A DNA stretch of 26,355 nt from CAZXBB01 sp964638815 (GTDB lineage: Bacteria; Planctomycetota; Phycisphaerae; Phycisphaerales; SM1A02), in assembly GCA_964638815.1 (NCBI GenBank), contig CAZXBB010000326.1, positions 1 through 26,355 of the forward strand, read 5' to 3'. The notes under the pieces are model-generated. The model did no database searches. It was not told where the DNA came from and saw only the letters and a program-made list of their open reading frames with translations. Shown piece by piece: positions 15,093-23,800 of this stretch. Position 1 is the first letter of the stretch; each line of letters opens with the position of its first letter. A program made the translations under genes and the position numbers.

Positions 15093-16604
15093 ATGAACCC
15101 AGAAACCCTGCGCATCATCGATTCCATCGCCCGCGACCGGAACATCGAGCGCGAGCTCCTGATTAACGATCTCGAGCAGGCGATGATCTCCGCGGCGAAG
15201 AAGCACTTCAATTCGCTCGACGCCGAGGAGTTCGGTTGCCGCATGGACCCCTTGAGCGGCGAGATCACGATCTGGCGCAACATCGATTCCGATGATTCGG
15301 CTGATTCGGCTGATTCGGCTGACTCCGCTGATTCCGATGGCTCCGACGATGATCATCGCCATGATCCGGATAACCCCGATCGTCCCGCCCGCGAGCCGCA
15401 GCGAGAGATCATCCCGCTCGTGTCACTCGGCCGCATCCCGGCGCAGACCGCGAAACAGGTGATGATCCAGCGCTTCCGCGAGGACGAGCGCAGCAGTCTC
15501 CTCGAGGAGTTCTCAAAGCGGCAGGGCGAGATCGTCACCGGGACCGCGCACCGGTACGAGGGCGGCGCGCTGATCGTCCAGGTCGACCGGGCGGAGGGCT
15601 TCATGCCCCGGTCCGAGCAGATCCCCGGCGAGCAGTTCCACCCCGGGGACCGGGTGCGCTGCCTCATCCTCGACGTGCGCGAGGGCGGCAGCCAGGTGAA
15701 GATCGTGCTCTCGCGCAGTCACCCGGACTTCATACGCAAGCTGTTCGAGGCGGAGGTCCCCGAGGTCGCCGAGCGCGTGATCGAGGTGAAGGCGATGGCG
15801 CGCGAGGCCGGATTCCGAACGAAGATCGCCGTATCCTCGATCGATTCGAAGGTAGACGCGGTCGGTGCGTGTGTCGGCGTCCGCGGCAGCCGGATCCGGA
15901 ACATCGTCGACGAGCTCGGCGGCGAGAAGATCGACATCGTCCGGTGGAACGAGTCGAGTCAGATCCTCATCGCCAACGCGCTCAAGCCGGCCGAGGTCGA
16001 GGACGTGAGCCTCTGCTTCGAGCTCGGACGCGGCACCGTCATCGTGCGCGAGGATCAGCTCTCGCTCGCGATCGGCCGGCGCGGTCAGAACGTGCGGCTC
16101 GCCGCGCGGCTCACCGGCTGGGACCTCGACATCCTCACGCCCGCCGAGTTCGCGAAGAGCCTCGAAACGCTGGAGCAGACGATCCGTCCGCTCGACGGCA
16201 TCACCGACGAGATGCTCGACCGCATGGGCGCGCTCGGCATGATCAGCGTGTTCGATGTGGAGGAGGTCGGGGCCGAGGTGCTCCAGGACGAGCTGGAGAT
16301 GTCGTCGGAGCTTTCCAGGCAGGTCGTCGAGACGTGCAGCGCGCAGGCGAAGATCGTCGCCGAGCAGCAGCAGAGGGAGAAGGAGGAGTCCGAGGCGCGC
16401 AGGGCGGCGGAGGAGGCGGCCGGCGCCGCGATTCTCGCGCCGACGTCCGACGGCGCCGACAGCGGCGAGGCGGCCGCGGCTTCGATCCTCGGAGACTTCG
16501 ACGCACCCGCGCGGCCCGCGGCGAAGGCGCACACGAGCGCGGACACGGACGCGAGCGCGGACACGGACGCGGAGACGGCCGAGGGCAAACCGGCCTCGGC
16601 CTGA
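15093..16604 (+). CDS. nusA: Transcription termination/antitermination protein NusA
   Basis: NusA binds RNA polymerase and nascent RNA and controls pausing, termination and antitermination. The 503-residue product has the N-terminal RNAP-binding domain (~1-125), an S1 domain (~145-215, GEIVTGTAHRYEGGALIVQVDRAEGFMPR) and two KH domains (~225-365, VGACVGVRGSRIRNIVDELGGEKIDIVRW and LAIGRRGQNVRLAARLTGWDLDILT). A helix-hairpin-helix/acidic-repeat-like region (~375-430) and a low-complexity Ala/Glu/Asp tail follow. Inside the N-terminal domain, residues 65-87 are an Asp-Ser-Ala tandem repeat encoded by 9-bp units. The ATG at 15093 gives the usual N-terminus (RIIDSIARDRNIERELLINDLEQAM); no strong ribosome binding site is seen. 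infB follows after 43 bp. Confidence 0.97.
   Translation: MNPETLRIIDSIARDRNIERELLINDLEQAMISAAKKHFNSLDAEEFGCRMDPLSGEITIWRNIDSDDSADSADSADSADSDGSDDDHRHDPDNPDRPAREPQREIIPLVSLGRIPAQTAKQVMIQRFREDERSSLLEEFSKRQGEIVTGTAHRYEGGALIVQVDRAEGFMPRSEQIPGEQFHPGDRVRCLILDVREGGSQVKIVLSRSHPDFIRKLFEAEVPEVAERVIEVKAMAREAGFRTKIAVSSIDSKVDAVGACVGVRGSRIRNIVDELGGEKIDIVRWNESSQILIANALKPAEVEDVSLCFELGRGTVIVREDQLSLAIGRRGQNVRLAARLTGWDLDILTPAEFAKSLETLEQTIRPLDGITDEMLDRMGALGMISVFDVEEVGAEVLQDELEMSSELSRQVVETCSAQAKIVAEQQQREKEESEARRAAEEAAGAAILAPTSDGADSGEAAAASILGDFDAPARPAAKAHTSADTDASADTDAETAEGKPASA
15285..15347 (+). repeat. 9-bp coding minisatellite inside nusA
   Basis: Seven 9-bp units related to GATTCGGCT run in frame through nusA codons 65-85, encoding mostly Asp-Ser-Ala or Asp-Ser-Asp triplets. 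Three central units are identical. Such repeats can gain or lose units without breaking the frame. Confidence 0.93.
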
Positions 16605-16647
16605 CGGAAACGGATCGGGACAGCGCAGAAGAGGGAATCTGGAGCAC

Positions 16648-19473
16648 ATGGTGGCGAAAAAGGGAACCAACACACGCGTCTTCCAGCTTGCGAGGGAACT
16701 CGGCGTTACCTCGAAGGACGTCGTTGCGAAGTGCAAGTCAGAGCAGATCCCGGGCATCACGAACCACATGTCCGCGGTGTCGCTGGGGCTCGAGGCCACC
16801 ATCCGCGAGTGGTTCCACGAAGGCGGCTCCGTCGCGACCGCCGTCGAGATCGCGCCACCGGTTGACGTGCAGAAGGCCCGCGAGAAGGTCAAGCGGAAGG
16901 CCGCGAGGAAGACCTCCACGAAGGAGACGGCGGGGACGGCCACCGAGGGGAAGCGGGACGACACCGAACGGGACGCAACGGCCGGCGGGCGTGCGCTCGC
17001 TGACGCCGAGCCGTCGCCCGTGTTGACCGAAGCGCCGCCGGCCGCGCCGACGGTCGAGCCGGCGTCGCCCGCGAGGCCGAGTGACACGATGAGGCCGGGC
17101 ACGGAGGAAGCCGCGACGGCGGCCGCCGCCTCGATGCCACCCGCCGGATCGCGGGATGGCGCCAGGCCGGTGATGAACGTGCCCGAGCGCCCGGAGATCG
17201 TCGGGCCGATGGGCCGAAAGCTCCAGCAGCCGACCAAGACGAAGCTCGCCGGGCCGAAGGTGATCCGCGTGGAGTCGCCGGAGGCACTTCCTGTTCCGCA
17301 GCCGCGTCGCGTCGCGCGAAGCGACGCGCCCGCGCGAGGCGGCGCCCGCACCGGGCGTGGCGTGCACGGCGGCGACGCCGAACTTCGTCCCGGTGTCGCG
17401 CCGCGAGAGGGGCGCTCCGCGGGAGCCTCCACCCGGCGCAACAAGCGTCGCAGCGCGTCCGCGGGCCGGGACACCGGCCGCACGGGTCGCACCGGGCAGG
17501 GCGTCGGCGTCGGCGCCAGCGAGGGCGAGGGGCGCCAGTTCAACTGGCGCGAGCAGGACCTGCTCGAGCGCGAACGTCGTCTCAATCGCTCGGCCGGCTT
17601 CCTGCGCGCCGTCCGTCGCGACAACCAGAAGCGAAGCGCCTCCGGCGGTCAGCGCACGCAGAGCGCCGCCCAGACCGGCGGCAGCGTGCGCATCGAGGAG
17701 CCGATCACGATCAAGAGTCTCTCGGCCGCGAGCGGCGCGAAGGCGGCCGACATCGTGCGGCACCTCGTCCAGATGGGCAAGCCGCTCGAGTACGCCGGCG
17801 CCGCGCTGGAGGCGGAGGTCGCGGCGGAGATCATGCTCAGCTACGACATCGAGCTCGAGGTCATCGAGCAGAAGTCCGCCGAGCGGCAGATCGAGGAGCA
17901 GTTCGAGGATCGCGAGCCGGTCGACGTGGGTCCGCGCTCACCCGTCGTCACGATCCTCGGTCACGTCGACCACGGCAAGACGTCACTGCTCGACAAGATC
18001 CGCAACGCGAACGTCGCCGCGGGCGAGGCCGGCGGCATCACGCAGGCGACAAGCGCGTTCCGTGTTCCGGTCAAGCTCGGCGAGGGCAACCGTACGGTCA
18101 CGTTCATCGACACGCCGGGTCACGAGGCGTTCACCGAGATGCGCTCTCGCGGCGCGAAAGTGACCGACATCGTCGTGCTCGTCGTGGCCGCGGACGACGG
18201 CGTCATGCCGCAGACGGTCGAATCGATCAACCACGCCAAGGCGGCGGGCGTTCCGATCGTCGTCGCGCTGAACAAGATCGATAAGCCCGAGGCGACCGAC
18301 AACAACATCCAGCGCATCCTCGGACAGCTCGCCGAGCACGAGCTCAACCCGGTCGAGTGGGGCGGCAGCACAGAGGTCATGCGGATCAGCGCCCTGAAGG
18401 GCGAGGGCATCCAGGAGCTGCTCGAGGTGCTCGACTACCAGGCCGAACTGCTCGAGCTCAAGGGCGACTTCGGCGGGCCCGCCGAGGGCTCCGTGCTCGA
18501 GGCGCAGCTCGAGGAGGGGCGCGGCCCCGTGGCCCGCATCCTGGTGCAGCACGGCAAGCTCCAGAAGGGCGACTTCGTCGTCGTCGGCCGCGCCTACGGA
18601 CGCGTGCGCGACATCGTGGACGACCGCGGCGAGCGCAACAAGGAAGCCGGTCCGTCCATGCCGGTGGCGATCTCCGGCATCAACGACGTGCCCGACGCGG
18701 GCGACAAGTTCTACGTCGTCAAGAGCCTGCGGGCGGCGGAGGCTGCGGCGCAGGAGCGCAAGGATCAGGAGCGTCAGCGCGATCTCTCCCAGGAGAAGGT
18801 CACGCTCGACAACATCTTCGAGAAGCTCTCGGAGCAGGGCCGCAAGGAGCTGCCGCTCGTCGTGAAGGCGGACGTCCAGGGCTCGCTCGAGACGCTCAGG
18901 TCCACGCTCTCGAAGATCGGCTCCGACGAGGTCGTCGTCGTCGTCAAGCACGCGGCGGTCGGCGGCGTGAACGAGTCGGACGTCTCGCTCGCCGAGGCCT
19001 CGGGCGCGATCATCCTCGGCTTCAACGTCACCGCCCCGGCGAAGGCGCGCAAGGCGGCGGAGGCGAAGGGGGTCGACATCCGCTTCTACGACGTCATCTA
19101 CGATCTCACCGACGACGTGAAGCGGGCCGCCGAGGGACTGCTCGACCCGGAGCTCAAGCTCGAGGTGCTCGGTCACGCCGAGGTGCGGGAGGTCTTCAGG
19201 ATCTCGAAGCTCGGCATGATCGCCGGCTGCTACGTGACGAACGGCAACATCGAGCGGCACGCCCAGATCCGCGTCACGCGGGACGACATCGTCATCGAGA
19301 AGGACCGGCGGCTCGAGCAGCTCAAGCGCTTCAAGGACGACGCCAAGACCGTCAACGCCGGCCAGGAGTGCGGCATGCGGATCGACGGTTACGACGACAT
19401 CAAGGTCGGCGACGTTCTCGAGTGCTATCGGACCCTCGAGGTCCGGCGGAAGCTCGAGTCTTCGAAGTCCTGA
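16648..19473 (+). CDS. infB: Translation initiation factor IF-2
   Basis: IF-2 is the GTPase that places fMet-tRNA on the 30S subunit and promotes subunit joining. The 941-residue product has a first IF2_N domain (~1-55, TRVFQLARELGVTSKDVVAKC), a long Lys/Arg/Ala/Pro-rich linker (~70-345), and a second IF2_N-like domain (~350-420, ITIKSLSAASGAKAADIVRHLVQMG). The G domain carries GHVDHGKT (438-445), DTPGHEAF (488-495) and NKID (542-545), followed by beta-barrel domains II to IV ending in a typical C-terminal domain (GQECGMRIDGYDDIKVGDVLECY). ATG 16648 and GTG 16651 are adjacent possible starts; GGAG at 16641-16644 is better spaced for the GTG. It lies between nusA and rbfA, the classic operon order. 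Confidence 0.97.
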   Translation: MVAKKGTNTRVFQLARELGVTSKDVVAKCKSEQIPGITNHMSAVSLGLEATIREWFHEGGSVATAVEIAPPVDVQKAREKVKRKAARKTSTKETAGTATEGKRDDTERDATAGGRALADAEPSPVLTEAPPAAPTVEPASPARPSDTMRPGTEEAATAAAASMPPAGSRDGARPVMNVPERPEIVGPMGRKLQQPTKTKLAGPKVIRVESPEALPVPQPRRVARSDAPARGGARTGRGVHGGDAELRPGVAPREGRSAGASTRRNKRRSASAGRDTGRTGRTGQGVGVGASEGEGRQFNWREQDLLERERRLNRSAGFLRAVRRDNQKRSASGGQRTQSAAQTGGSVRIEEPITIKSLSAASGAKAADIVRHLVQMGKPLEYAGAALEAEVAAEIMLSYDIELEVIEQKSAERQIEEQFEDREPVDVGPRSPVVTILGHVDHGKTSLLDKIRNANVAAGEAGGITQATSAFRVPVKLGEGNRTVTFIDTPGHEAFTEMRSRGAKVTDIVVLVVAADDGVMPQTVESINHAKAAGVPIVVALNKIDKPEATDNNIQRILGQLAEHELNPVEWGGSTEVMRISALKGEGIQELLEVLDYQAELLELKGDFGGPAEGSVLEAQLEEGRGPVARILVQHGKLQKGDFVVVGRAYGRVRDIVDDRGERNKEAGPSMPVAISGINDVPDAGDKFYVVKSLRAAEAAAQERKDQERQRDLSQEKVTLDNIFEKLSEQGRKELPLVVKADVQGSLETLRSTLSKIGSDEVVVVVKHAAVGGVNESDVSLAEASGAIILGFNVTAPAKARKAAEAKGVDIRFYDVIYDLTDDVKRAAEGLLDPELKLEVLGHAEVREVFRISKLGMIAGCYVTNGNIERHAQIRVTRDDIVIEKDRRLEQLKRFKDDAKTVNAGQECGMRIDGYDDIKVGDVLECYRTLEVRRKLESSKS

Positions 19474-19743
19474 GTCGCGAGTCTCGAGTCCTCATCGCAA
19501 AGGCCCGAGGTTCGCGAGCTTCAGCCCCCCGCGGGGTGCGTCGCCCGCCTATCGTCATGGCTGGGGTGAGTTCAGGCCTACGGAACCCAGGGCCCGGAAC
19601 CCAGGGCCCGGAACCCAGGACCCGGAACCCAGGACCCGGAACCCAGGACCCGGGAGCCCAGGACCCGGGAGCCCAGGACCCCAGTACCCGGAACGCGAGA
19701 CTCAGGCCGCAGGCGCCAGGATCAATACGCAAGACGAAGCCCC
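19474..19743 (+). other. 270-bp gap between infB and rbfA
   Basis: The gap begins with several GAGTC/CGAGTC motifs (19474-19495) and contains the 14-bp minisatellite at 19581-19680. No gene, promoter or terminator was recognised. The rest of the operon is tightly packed or overlapping, so this spacer stands out. Confidence 0.6.
19581..19680 (+). repeat. 14/15-bp minisatellite upstream of rbfA
   Basis: Five 14-bp units (CGGAACCCAGGRCC) are followed by two 15-bp units (CGGGAGCCCAGGACC) and a decayed remnant to about 19695. The first two units have GGGCC and the next three GGACC, so the array shows blocks of variants, as expected from slippage or unequal exchange. Confidence 0.95.
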
Positions 19744-20133
19744 ATGGGAGTCCACAAGGAGAAGACGGCGTCCGTTCTCTGCCGCGCGATCCAGTCCGTG
19801 CTCAGTCGCGGCCTGAACGATCCGCGGGTGCGCGGCATGATGACGGTCACCGGAGTACGCGTGAGTGACGATCTCGCCAATGCGACGGTCATGGTGTCGG
19901 TCCTGCCGGCCGAGCACGCCGAGCTCACCGTTCACGGGCTCCGGCACGCGGCGCAGCACATCCGCACCGAGGTCGGCCGCGCCGTGCGGATGCGGCGGAT
20001 GCCGCAGCTGACCTTCAGCGTCGACGAGTCGCTCAAGAAGGAAGCGCGTATCGTCAGCGCGATCAACGAGGCGATCCGCACCGACGAGGAGCGGCGCGCC
20101 CAACGCGAGATGATCGAGAAAGCCGAGCAGTGA
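19744..20133 (+). CDS. rbfA: 30S ribosome-binding factor A
   Basis: RbfA is a small KH-fold protein needed for late 30S maturation and 16S rRNA 5'-end processing. The 129-residue product matches the family in length and layout: a basic N-terminal helix ending LSRGLNDPRVRGMMTVTGVRVSDDLANATVMVSVL, then LRHAAQHIRTEVGRAVRMRRMPQLTFSVDESLKKEARI. It ends with a charged tail. The ATG at 19744 gives the standard N-terminus; no strong ribosome binding site precedes it. The stop codon overlaps the GTG of the next gene (GTGA). Confidence 0.95.
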   Translation: MGVHKEKTASVLCRAIQSVLSRGLNDPRVRGMMTVTGVRVSDDLANATVMVSVLPAEHAELTVHGLRHAAQHIRTEVGRAVRMRRMPQLTFSVDESLKKEARIVSAINEAIRTDEERRAQREMIEKAEQ

Positions 20134-20846
20134 AGAACGCCACGACATTTGGAAAGAAGCTTGCTGCCTTGCTCAAGAAGCTCCCGAAGGCGGAGCCGCC
20201 CGAGTTCGCGGACGCGCACGACCCGATCGCCGTGCTCGTCTTCTCCTTCCTCATGGTCGACTCGACGACCGAGAAGGCGCTCACCGGGTACGGCAAGCTG
20301 CGCGAGCACATCGTCGACTTCAACGACCTCCGCGTCAGCATGCCGCACGAGGTGGCGAGCTACCTCGGTGCCCGTTATCCGCGCGGGCTGGAACGCTGCC
20401 AGCGCATCCGCGCCGCGCTCCGCAACGTCTACCTGCGTGAGCACGCGGTCAACGTCGATTCGTTGAAGGAGGCCGGGAAACGCGACGTCAAGAAGTACAT
20501 CGAATCGCTCGAGGGCATGGTGCCTTACGTCTCCGCCCGGATCCTGCTGATGAGCTTCGACACGCACGCGATCCCCGTTGACGAGCAGCTCCGCGCGGAG
20601 CTCGTCGCCGCGGGCGCGGCCGACGAGGACGCGGATCTCGCCGAGATCTCGGCCTGGCTCAGCCGGCAGGTCCGCGCCAGCGACGGTCTCGAGACCCATT
20701 ACGGACTCCAGGCCTGGGTCGAAGCGAACGCCGGCGGGGAGAACCGCACGAAGCGCAAGTCCGCTTCCAAGGGCGGTGCCGGCAACACGAGGAAGAAGAC
20801 CTCGTCCCGCAAGAAGTCGACGAAGGTCCGAAGCCGCACGTCATGA
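20130..20846 (+). CDS. HhH-GPD (endonuclease III-fold) protein without iron-sulfur cluster
   Basis: The 238-residue product looks like a divergent member of the endonuclease III/MutY superfamily. DPIAVLVFSFLMVDSTTEKA matches the first helices. LEGMVPYVSARILLMSF (127-143) aligns with the helix-hairpin-helix LPGVGRKTANVVLNTAF, and IPVDEQLR with AVDTH. Ungapped, Asp151 takes the place of catalytic Asp138 at exactly the right distance (18 residues), but the catalytic Lys120 is replaced by Tyr133. The four-cysteine cluster loop is missing; the only cysteine is near residue 90. The C-terminus is a Lys/Ser/Arg-rich tail. The gene starts with GTG overlapping rbfA (GTGA) and its stop overlaps the next ATG (ATGA), so it is co-translated with rbfA. 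DNA repair, DNA/RNA binding or an inactive scaffold are all possible. Confidence 0.7.
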   Translation: MKNATTFGKKLAALLKKLPKAEPPEFADAHDPIAVLVFSFLMVDSTTEKALTGYGKLREHIVDFNDLRVSMPHEVASYLGARYPRGLERCQRIRAALRNVYLREHAVNVDSLKEAGKRDVKKYIESLEGMVPYVSARILLMSFDTHAIPVDEQLRAELVAAGAADEDADLAEISAWLSRQVRASDGLETHYGLQAWVEANAGGENRTKRKSASKGGAGNTRKKTSSRKKSTKVRSRTS

Positions 20847-23800
20847 CGAGCCGAGCGCACGGGGCCGCTCGCCCTCGGCGCTGCGACACCCTCTGCCTCC
20901 ACGCGAGCGTTCCGATGTTCCGGAGCCGTGCCGTCCAGACTGCCTGCCTTCCGGTCGCGACGCTCGTCGCGGCTCTGGCCGGCTGCGCCGCGAAGCCCGG
21001 GCACGTAACGGCGCCTCCCGGGGATCCGGCCCCGCTCGTCGCGGCCACGGACGAGCGGTCGCAGGCGGCCGAAGCGGCGCTGGTGCTCGGACCCGTCGCG
21101 CCGCCGCCGGGGATCGACCCGGCCGTGCTCGAGCCGCGCCCGCCGTCGGACCCGCGCGCGAGGATGCCCCTGCACGATGCCCTGCGGGACGCGTCGTCGT
21201 CGTTCACGGCGCGCGGGACCCCCGCGCCCGAGCCGCCGGCCACCGACGACGCGCACGAGGCGCTTCTCCTGTACGTCGCCGCATGGGACGAGCTGCTGCA
21301 GGGAAAGGCCCTTGCGGCGGTGACGCGTCTCGAGCGCGCGAAGGAGCTTGACCCCACCTCTCCCGACATCCTGCGGGCGCTGGCCCAGGGGTATGTCGCG
21401 GTCCAGAACCCGGCGCGCGTGGTATCGACGTACGAGCGATTGGTCGAGCTCGCGCCCGACGACTCCGAGGCGCTGCTCACGCTCGGGCTCGCCGCCGTCA
21501 ACCGCGGTGACGACGCCCGCGCGGTCGCGCGTCTCGCGGCGCCGCGGCTCGCCGGCCGTCGTTTCGATCACGATCCGGCCGCCGACGTGCTGGCCGACTT
21601 CGCACTGCACGTGACGCTTGAGCGTCTCGGGTACGACACCGCGGCGATCGAGCTGGGGCGCGCGGCGGCGGAAGTCTCCTTTCCGCGCGACGAGCCGACG
21701 GCGTACCGCGCGCGTCTCGCCTCGCTGTACCGGCAGCGGGGACAGATCTGGCGCGCCGTCGGCGACGCGCACTGCCGGCTCGGCGCGTACGAGAGCGCGA
21801 TCCACGCGTACGAGGCGGCGGCGCGACTCCCGCTCGCCGATGACGCCGCGCTCGCCGGCCGGATGGTCTACGCGAACCTGAAGGCCGGGCATGCGCGCCG
21901 GGCGGGTGCGGCGCTGATCGGCGCGCTCGCGGCGGCGGCGCCGGGCGTCACCGATCGACACGTGCGTCTGTGCACGTACCTGGCCGCGAGCATTTCCGAC
22001 CACCGATGGGTGACGGAAGGCGTGCTGGAGCTCCAGCGCGACCACCCCGACGCTCCCGGGCTCGTGCGCGCGGCCGCGGTGCTTCTGCCGTCCGACGAGG
22101 CGAACCGATACCTCAGGGCGTTCGTCCGCCGGCGTCCGCGCGCCGTCGGCGGCGTCGGCGAGCTGCTCGCGTGGCTCGGCGTTCGCGACGCGCAGGCGGC
22201 GATCGACCTCACCGCGACGCTGTGCTCGGAGGAGATCGACCTGGCGAGCTCGTACGTGCGGCGCCTCCTGCGCGCGCTGCCCTCGGCCGCGCCGCTGATC
22301 GATGCCGAGGCGTCGCCGGCGTCTGCCGGCCACGCGCAGGTGCGTGCGATCGCCCTTCTTCAGCTCGGCGCTCCCGCTCGCGCCTGGGCGGAGTGCGTCC
22401 GGGCGCTCGGGCGCTGGCCGCAGGACGATGCGCTCCGGCTCCTGCGCATCGAGATGGCCGGGCGTCTCGACGAGCCGCCGCTGCTCGACGAGGCGATCGC
22501 GGCGGCCACGGACCTGACGGGCGCCTGGGCATGGCTCGTCCGCGCCGCCGCGTACCGCGAACTCGAGGACAATGACGCCGCGCTGGCGGCGGCGACCAGG
22601 GCGTGCGACGCGTCGGACGCGGAGGACGCGCATCGCATGGAAGCGAGGCTCGAGCTCGCGCGCGTTCATATCGAGCGGGGGCTCGTCATGGACATCGACC
22701 CCGAGCGCATCAGCGTGTTTGACGACGTGATCGGGGCCGTCGAGGAGGCGCGGCAGATCGCGCCGGATCGCGAAGAGCCGTACGAGCTTCTCACGCTGCT
22801 CGTCGGGACGGGGGGACCTCTCGCGGATGCATTCAAGCTGCGACAGGTGACCACCCAGCTGCGGCGCCGCATTCCGAACGGTCGCCTGACGGCGCGGCTC
22901 GAGATCGCCGAGAGCATGGGGCGCCGCCGCTTCGACGAGGCGCTCGAGCGCGCCCGGGCGCTCGTTGACGCGGATCGCAGCGATGCCGCGGCATTGGCGC
23001 TTGCGATGGAGGTGTGGAAGCGGGCCGACCGCCCGGACGACGGCGAGGCGTGGCTGCGCGGGTTGCTGGAACCGCCCACGGCGGATCCGACCGTGCTCGA
23101 TCAACTCGTGCGCTACATGCTCAGCCGCGAGCGCGCCGAACCGGCGCGAGCTCTGCTCGAGCAGCGACTCGCGAGCGCGCCGGGCGACCCGGCGGCGGAG
23201 CGGCTCCTCGAGATGGTCTGCCGGGTCGCCGGCCCGGCCGACGAGGCGATGCGGCTGGCCGAGACGCGTCTGCTGCGGCGACCCGAGGGGACGCGCCGCG
23301 CACTCCAGCTCGCCCTGGTGTACGTGCAGGCAGGCGCGCCGGAAGCGGCGCTCGGGCAGCTCGAGTGGATCGCCGCGCACGCGAATGCCGCCACGGGGCG
23401 TCACCTCGCGGGTGCGATCGGGCTGAGCAGCAGCATGGAAGCGTTGCCCGACCGGCGCGACGAGGTGACCGCGCGGCTTGTCGAGCGGGCGGCGCGTGTC
23501 GATCCCGGGGCGTCGATGTCCGTCTACGCGGCAGGCCTCCTGGCCCTCGCGCGCGACGGGGGCGTGACGGGCCGATTCAACGGGCTCGTCGCGAGCGCCG
23601 CGACCGAATCGAGGTCGGCGCGGGACGGCACCATCACCGGCGTGCTGCCGTGGCGCGATCTCGCCCAGCGTCTGATCGATCTCGGGAATCCGCGCGCGGC
23701 GGCGGCGGCGCTCCGCGCCCGGCTGGACGCTGTCCTCGAGGAGGGATACGCGCTCGAGCCCGGCGCCTTCGGGCTGCTCGTGTCGATGATCCTCACCGTC

